From NCBI GenBank assembly GCA_021768485.1, contig JAIZVZ010000014.1:1-56075 (forward strand): a stretch of DNA of 56,075 bases, read 5' to 3'. The notes below the pieces were generated by a model that ran no database searches, was not told the DNA's origin, and saw nothing but the letters and a program-made list of their open reading frames with translations. A program made the translations under genes and the position numbers. This DNA comes from Oxalobacteraceae bacterium (lineage in GTDB: Bacteria; Pseudomonadota; Gammaproteobacteria; Burkholderiales; Burkholderiaceae_D). Shown one piece after another: positions 51,613-56,075 of this stretch. The number at the start of each line of letters is the position of its first letter. The stretch's first letter is position 1.

Positions 51613-52968
51613 TCAGCCCGCTTTTTGCGGCAATGCAGCGCCGTCGATCACGCCACCGGCTTTTTGAGCCGTTGGTGCGCTTGCGCCGACAGCCGCATTA
51701 GCGCTATCGATGAAGCGTTTGCGCATCGGTTGCAACACGAACTTGGCCAAAAAGCCGGCCGTAATCGTAATCGCGGCACCGGCAATAAAGACCCGGTCCC
51801 AGTTGCCGCCAGCCGACAGCACCGACGCCAGCGGCACCAGCAAGGCGGCCGTTCCTTTGGCCGTGTACAGCGTACCGGCATTACCGGCGGCAAATTTCAC
51901 ACCAAAGGTATCGGCGCAAATCGCTGGGAAGATCGAGAAAATCTCGCCCCAGAACAAGAATACCATGGCCGCAAATGTCATGAAAGCGACTGGATCGTGG
52001 CCGTATTTCATCAGGCCCAGCATCGACAGGCCTTCGCCGATAAAGACGATGAACATGGTGTTTTCACGACCGATACGGTCCGAGATGAAACCGCACAGAG
52101 GACGGGTAAAGCCATTGGCGAGGTTGTCGATCGACAGCGTCATGGTCAGCAAAGGCAAGGTCATGCCCAGCAAAGTGATAGGCATTTTGGCCAGGCCGTA
52201 ATCCTTGGCGATCGGACCGATTTGCGCGGTCGCCATCAGGCCGCCGGCAGCAACGGCAACGTACAAGACATAGGTCAGCCAGAAAACCGGCGTCTTGACC
52301 ATCTTGCTGGCCGTGTAATCGACCTTGGTCGTGACCACCCGCGGTGCAGGCTGCACGCCTTTGGGCGGCGTCGGACGGACCATGAACATGGCCAGAACGA
52401 AAATGCAAATGCCTTGCAAGATCCCGAAATACAGAAAGGTATGTTCGTAGCCGGAAGTCTGGATCATATTGGCGATCGGGATGACCGTGACCGCCGCGCC
52501 AGCACCGAAGCCGGCCGCCGTCAGGCCGGCTGCCAGACCGCGCTTGTCCGGAAACCATTTCAAGGCATTGCCGACGCAGGTGCCGTAGACACAGCCGGCG
52601 CCAATCCCTGCAATCACCGCTGCCGCATACAACTCGGGCAAGGTGGTAGCAAAGGAATCGATAATCCAGCCGATGGCGGCAAACAAGGCACCGAAGGCAA
52701 TCACTGGACGCGGGCCGAACTTGTCGACGAGCCAGCCTTCAATCGGCACCAGCCAGGTTTCGACCACGATGAAAATAGAAAAAGATAATTGAATTGCCGA
52801 CATTCCCCAGTGATTTTTTGCTTCGAGGGGATTGACGAACAAAGTCCATGCGTATTGCAAATTGGCAACCAAACCCATGCAAAGGATGCCAAAGACTAAC
52901 TGTGCCCAGCGATTGCTCGTAAAACGGCTTAAGGCGCCGCCTGCCTCAACTTGATTCTGATAGCTCAT
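51613..52968 (-). CDS. oxlT: OxlT-like oxalate/formate antiporter (MFS)
   Basis: 451-residue major facilitator with twelve transmembrane segments. It resembles the oxalate:formate antiporter of Oxalobacter: NRWAQLVFGILCMGLVANLQYAWTLFVNPL, VDKFGPRPVIAFGALFAAIGW, WFPDKRGLAAGLTAAGFGAGAAVTVIP. Two membrane-embedded charges match the substrate-binding pair of OxlT: Arg289 (NGFTRPLCGF) and Lys371 (LYTAKGTAALL), 82 residues apart against 83 in OxlT. It would import oxalate, export formate, or both. Codon use is less GC-biased than in the neighbours, as for frc. The gene stands apart from frc by 4 kb. Confidence 0.88.
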   Translation of the reverse strand: MSYQNQVEAGGALSRFTSNRWAQLVFGILCMGLVANLQYAWTLFVNPLEAKNHWGMSAIQLSFSIFIVVETWLVPIEGWLVDKFGPRPVIAFGALFAAIGWIIDSFATTLPELYAAAVIAGIGAGCVYGTCVGNALKWFPDKRGLAAGLTAAGFGAGAAVTVIPIANMIQTSGYEHTFLYFGILQGICIFVLAMFMVRPTPPKGVQPAPRVVTTKVDYTASKMVKTPVFWLTYVLYVAVAAGGLMATAQIGPIAKDYGLAKMPITLLGMTLPLLTMTLSIDNLANGFTRPLCGFISDRIGRENTMFIVFIGEGLSMLGLMKYGHDPVAFMTFAAMVFLFWGEIFSIFPAICADTFGVKFAAGNAGTLYTAKGTAALLVPLASVLSAGGNWDRVFIAGAAITITAGFLAKFVLQPMRKRFIDSANAAVGASAPTAQKAGGVIDGAALPQKAG

Positions 52969-53078
52969 GAATCATATCTCCATTTTTCAGTGTTATATCT
53001 CTTCCAGTTTATGCATGACTTTTGTATTCACGCTTTAAACCGATTTTGAACGACGAAGAATACGACATATTCCTCTAA

Positions 53079-53106
53079 AACATACTTCTCTAACTAAAAG
53101 TATGTT
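53079..53106 (-). promoter_or_regulatory. Inverted repeat upstream of oxlT
   Basis: AACATACTT and AAGTATGTT, a perfect 9-bp inverted repeat with a 10-nt spacer, 110 bp before the oxlT start. It could be an operator or a leader hairpin. Confidence 0.5.
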
Positions 53107-53445
53107 GACATTAAAAAACGCTAACAAGCGCCAACCACGACGATAATATCCCGATCAGGAATATCTTACTTAGCAGAATTTTACGCAATCATAGCAGATT
53201 GCCGGAATATGAAATTACTCTATTCAAAGCAAGTTGCCGCATGTTTATAAAAAAAACGCTCAAAACATGTGTTTTCATCAATTTTGCAACATATAAACTA
53301 CTTGCGAGCCTAGCATCCAGCATCATTTATTGATAATGCGAGCCACGCGGACTGCAAAAACTCCGCGCCGCCCACACCGGCAAAGCCGAAACAATGGTGT
53401 GAATGACGAATAAAACAGAGCAACAAAACTGACAAATTAAATAGG

Positions 53446-53480
53446 CAAATAAAGCAGACAAATAAAGCAGACAAACAGGA
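53446..53480. repeat. Short 13-bp tandem repeat
   Basis: Two identical units of CAAATAAAGCAGA followed by a partial copy. It has the same 13-bp period as the arrays at 3911 and 25239 but a different sequence. Confidence 0.8.
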
Positions 53481-53746
53481 CCGGCACGACAGGCAAGACA
53501 GGACTGAGATGACACAGCGCCCGGCAGTACGTTATCACAATATTGCATTTTGCAAGTTGCAGCGCTTATTTCACTGATTACAAGGCAAGACGTCAAGTGC
53601 GCCAGACACGCAAGGGCAGCAACAAAATGGTCCTGCCCCCGATTTTCCGACAAATACCTTGAGCGCCAGGATTTGCTTATTTGACCACGATCAAGAAATT
53701 AAATCACTAAAACGACAGCGCAAGCGCGTCGATTTAAAATAAGAAA

Positions 53747-54079
53747 CTAAGCCCCGACCTGATGCTGCTGCAATTCTGCCCAGTTGATGGCAGGGCCAGC
53801 CTTGCGCCCGCCTGTGGTCATGGCATCGAGACAGCGTGCTTTGGCATGTTCTATGGCGTCGATCAGGAATTCGGCGTCGTAAGCTTTCAACAAATGGGGC
53901 TGTTGCGTTTCAAGATAGAAACGAATGCGCTGGCGCTCCTCGTTCTGACTCAAGACACTATGGTAAATCTTTTGATCCCAGTGCCATCTGAAGCCTAATT
54001 CATAAAACGCAGCGTTATAGGCGTCCCGGTGAGTTTCTACCGAAAAGGCGGCGGCACTGCTAAGGTCGATATCAAACAT
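53747..54079 (-). CDS. Truncated CbbY-like HAD-fold protein
   Basis: 110-residue protein starting at 54079: MFDIDLSSAAAFSVETHRDAYNAAFYELGFRWHWDQKIYHSVLSQNEERQRIRFYLETQQPHLLKAYD... The arrangement HRxAxNxAFxExGxxWxWDxxxYxxxL...ERxRFYLE is that of the CbbY/HAD helical cap, but motif I reads FDIDLSS where DxDGT is expected and motifs II-IV are missing because the protein ends. It therefore cannot be a normal phosphatase. It could be a degenerating gene or a protein that has kept the cap for binding. It is divergent from a CbbR-like regulator, as cbbY relatives often are. Confidence 0.72.
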   Translation of the reverse strand: MFDIDLSSAAAFSVETHRDAYNAAFYELGFRWHWDQKIYHSVLSQNEERQRIRFYLETQQPHLLKAYDAEFLIDAIEHAKARCLDAMTTGGRKAGPAINWAELQQHQVGA

Positions 54080-54229
54080 GATCACTCCTCTATCTGGGTG
54101 CTTCGCTAAAGAACTCGGTTTCAATTCGCTTGATGATGAGTTGATCGTAGAGGGTAAAAATGATTAGGTATAGTTAAACTTTTTAAGCATAATGATTCAT
54201 CATTGCTTATATTTGATTGCGAACATATT

Positions 54230-55174
54230 ATGAAAAATGCGACCTTGCGCCAGCTCAAAGTATTTGAAACTGTAGCGCGCCACCTCAGCTATTCCCGGGC
54301 GGCGCTCGAGTTGCATCTGACACAGCCGGCCGTCTCGACCCAGGTCAAGACACTCGAGAGCCATGTCGGTTTATCGCTGTTCGAACAGCTCGGAAAGAAG
54401 ATTTATCTGACGCCGGGCGGCACCGAACTGTTGCATTTCAGCCGCACCATCATTCAGCAATTTCATGACGCAGAACAAGCGTTAATGCAATACAAGGGAA
54501 TTTCAGGCGGCAAGCTCAATGTTGCCGTGATCAGCGCCGGCGATTATTTTTTCCCGCGCCTGCTGGTCGAGTTCGTGCGCCGCAATCCCGGCGTCCATCT
54601 CAACCTGACCACGCACAACCGCGAGGAATTGCTGACCGAACTGGCCGGCAACAACACCGATCTGGCCGTCATGGTGCGCCCGCCCAAAGATCACGACACG
54701 CTGAACCAGTCGTTCGCGCCCCATCCTTACGTGATCGTGGCGCCGCCCGACCATCCGCTGGTCGGGCAGAGTAATATTTCCATGGAAATGCTCAAGCGCG
54801 AAGCCTTTGTCGTGCGCGAACGCGGTTCCGATACCTGGCATTCGATGGAAGACGGCTTTGGCGAACATTTGAAAGACATCAAGATCTCGATGGAAATCAA
54901 AAGTATCGAGACGATCAAACAGGCCGTGATCGCCGGCATGGGCCTCGGATTTCTGTCGACCCACACCATCAGCCTGGAATTGAATGCCGGCAGCCTGGTC
55001 ATTCTCGATGTCGAACATTTTCCCGTCATGCTCGACTGGTATGTGGTCCATCGGAAAAACAAACGTTTGCCGCCGGTGGCCCTCGCTTTCAAGAATTTCT
55101 TGCTCGAAGATGGAGCCAGTCTGCTCAAAAAATTCATCCCCTTCGATGGCAAGCCGCTGCCGCGCGCGAAATAA
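54230..55174 (+). CDS. LysR-family regulator, CbbR-like
   Basis: 314-residue LysR-type regulator. The HTH is LRQLKVFETVARHLSYSRAALELHLTQPAVSTQVKTLESHVGLSLFEQLGKKIYLTPGG; the sensor domain runs GGKLNVAVISAGDYFFPRLLVEFVRRNPGVHLNLTTHNREELLTELAGNNTDLAVMVRPP. FEQLGKKIYLT and NREELL.L..N.TDLAVM.RPP are typical of the CbbR/CysB-like branch that controls CO2 fixation genes, although no such genes are present here. The ATG at 54230 is preferred to a TTG at 54203. A truncated cbbY-like gene is divergent. Confidence 0.9.
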   Translation: MKNATLRQLKVFETVARHLSYSRAALELHLTQPAVSTQVKTLESHVGLSLFEQLGKKIYLTPGGTELLHFSRTIIQQFHDAEQALMQYKGISGGKLNVAVISAGDYFFPRLLVEFVRRNPGVHLNLTTHNREELLTELAGNNTDLAVMVRPPKDHDTLNQSFAPHPYVIVAPPDHPLVGQSNISMEMLKREAFVVRERGSDTWHSMEDGFGEHLKDIKISMEIKSIETIKQAVIAGMGLGFLSTHTISLELNAGSLVILDVEHFPVMLDWYVVHRKNKRLPPVALAFKNFLLEDGASLLKKFIPFDGKPLPRAK

Positions 55175-55485
55175 GGCTTTTCGGCGATAAGACGGATCAA
55201 GGCCGCTGTCGCATTCTTGACACAGGTCAAAACGAATTATTATTTCTGCAACAATAATCTGCCGGTTGCACTGACGCCCGAGACCGTCGTCGCCAACGGC
55301 AAAACAGCGCCGCCGTCATAGCGCCGAGCTACCGTTGCGCAATCCTGACGCTCAGCATGACGATAAGGCATCCCTTATCATCTTTACAAAAATATTTAAT
55401 TATCGCGATTTGCCTGCAACACCTAGGATTGACCCGAGTCTGGCGTCCAAGCCGACCTTATAATAATTTCGAGACAGGACATATC
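55175..55485. other. Intergenic region before pntA
   Basis: 311 bp without a gene. It contains the palindrome TTGACACAGGTCAA at 55217-55230, which looks like an FNR-family site with both half-sites ending in C/G, and a TATAAT at 55459-55464 that may be the pntA -10. No clear terminator for the LysR gene was found. Confidence 0.6.
55217..55230. promoter_or_regulatory. FNR/Crp-type palindrome
   Basis: TTGAC-N4-GTCAA is a perfect inverted repeat with the spacing of FNR/ANR/DNR sites. It lies about 255 bp before pntA, far for direct control. Confidence 0.35.
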
Positions 55486-56075
55486 ATGCGTATTGGCATC
55501 CCCGCCGAATCCCGGCTGGGCGAAACGCGCGTTGCCGCGACGCCCGAAACCGTCAAAAAACTCACCGCCGCCGGTCATCAAGTCATGCTTGAGATCGGCG
55601 CCGGCGTTGCCTCCAGCATTGTCGACGAAGCCTATGTGGCGGCCGGCGCCACACTGGGCGACGCCGCCGCCGTGTTCGGCTGCCCGCTGCTGCTCAAGGT
55701 GCGCGCACCGTCGCTGGTCGAACTGGCACTGATCGCGCCGGGCACGGTCGTGATCGGCATGCTCAACCCCTTCGACAAGGACAACCTGGCCGCCATGAAG
55801 GCCGCCGGCCTGATCGCCTTTGCCCTGGAAGCGGTGCCGCGCATCTCGCGTGCGCAATCGATGGACGTCCTGTCCTCGCAAGCCAATATCGCCGGCTACA
55901 AGGCCGTGATCCTGGCCGCCAACGAATATCAGCGCTTCATGCCGATGCTGATGACGGCGGCCGGCACCGTCAAGGCCGCGCGCGTGCTGATCATGGGCGT
56001 CGGCGTGGCCGGCCTGCAGGCCATTGCCACCGCCAAGCGGCTCGGCGCCGTGATCGAAGCGTCCGATGTGCGGCC
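55486..56075 (+). CDS. pntA: NAD(P) transhydrogenase subunit alpha, 5' part
   Basis: The first 196 codons of a proton-translocating transhydrogenase alpha subunit; the gene continues past the window end. It begins MRIGIPAESRLGETRVAATPETVKKLTAAGHQVMLE, the PntA/alanine-dehydrogenase N-terminus, and has RAQSMDVLSSQANIAGYKAVILAA and the start of the NAD-binding Rossmann motif VLIMGVGVAGLQAIATAKRLGA. AGGA precedes the ATG at 55486. It would exchange reducing power between NADH and NADPH, useful where formate oxidation supplies NADH. Confidence 0.95.
   Translation, partial: MRIGIPAESRLGETRVAATPETVKKLTAAGHQVMLEIGAGVASSIVDEAYVAAGATLGDAAAVFGCPLLLKVRAPSLVELALIAPGTVVIGMLNPFDKDNLAAMKAAGLIAFALEAVPRISRAQSMDVLSSQANIAGYKAVILAANEYQRFMPMLMTAAGTVKAARVLIMGVGVAGLQAIATAKRLGAVIEASDVR

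Larger units (their letters stand above)
52969..53746. other. AT-rich intergenic region upstream of oxlT
   Basis: About 780 bp with no credible gene. It contains an inverted repeat (53079-53106), a second weaker one CATGTTT / AAACATG (53240-53269), and a short 13-bp repeat (53446-53480). The oxlT promoter should lie in the left part. The base composition is clearly lower in GC than the rest of the window, which may mean foreign origin or a regulatory region. Confidence 0.6.

Noticed and set aside
53327-53653. A 108-codon minus-strand open frame upstream of oxlT
   Set aside because: Cysteine-rich with atypical composition, no ribosome binding site, overlaps a tandem repeat, and no resemblance to known proteins.

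Overview
This window is a chromosomal segment from a betaproteobacterium, most probably of the family Oxalobacteraceae (Burkholderiales). The support is the rpsF-priB-rpsR-rplI and prfB-HAD-lysS clusters, a long-linker LexA, an NAD-linked formate dehydrogenase of the fdsGBACD type, and oxalate genes (formyl-CoA:oxalate CoA-transferase and an OxlT-like antiporter). GC is high with strong GC3, except in frc and a few AT-rich intergenic regions. No rRNA, tRNA, insertion sequence, prophage or CRISPR array was recognised.

Layout. 1-8.0 kb: a patatin-like lipoprotein, then the complete Pho cluster pstSCAB-phoU-phoB-phoR on the minus strand, with a good PHO box in front of pstS. 8.2-12.9 kb: a 5-oxoproline cassette (pxpBCA, the DUF969/DUF979 membrane pair, pyroglutamyl peptidase). 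13.0-15.6 kb: ppk1, with its own PHO box, and sixA. 15.8-20.6 kb: an isolated 1597-residue protein with two alpha/beta-hydrolase (lipase-like) domains and a C-terminal CHAT caspase-like protease domain, inserted between core genes; it is the most unusual gene here. 20.7-24.1 kb: prfB with its programmed +1 frameshift, a HAD phosphatase, and lysS. 24.5-28.7 kb: a glycine-zipper protein, ribosomal genes, lexA with two SOS boxes, and a TPR protein. 28.8-34.9 kb: a Cys/Met-metabolism PLP enzyme, then an anaerobic and nitrosative-stress block: nnrS, ubiT, ubiV, ubiU, a DUF2249 gene and nsrR, with candidate NsrR sites and an FNR box.

35.0-36.4 kb holds two paralogous genes for ~65-residue proteins. 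Each has the same palindrome-containing promoter and the same 32-nt structured leader, and a small ribbon-helix-helix-like gene lies between them. 36.7-45.5 kb: an HPP-CBS membrane protein, a ModE-like/periplasmic-binding-like regulator, and the divergent fdsG-fdsB-fdsA-fdhD-fdsD formate dehydrogenase operon. 45.6-53 kb: a quinol-monooxygenase-like protein, frc, a divergent Crp/Fnr regulator, a three-copy repeat derived from the 3' end of panE, panE, a fumarylacetoacetate-hydrolase-family gene, and the OxlT-like antiporter. 53.7-56 kb: a truncated CbbY-like HAD protein divergent from a CbbR-like LysR regulator, then the 5' part of pntA, which runs off the end.

Metabolic logic. Oxalate would enter through the OxlT-like carrier, be activated by Frc and decarboxylated by an oxalyl-CoA decarboxylase that is not in this window. 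The formate released would be oxidised to CO2 by FdsGBA, producing NADH. Transhydrogenase (PntA) could convert part of that NADH to NADPH. PstSCAB, PhoBRU and Ppk1 form a phosphate uptake and storage unit tied together by PHO boxes.
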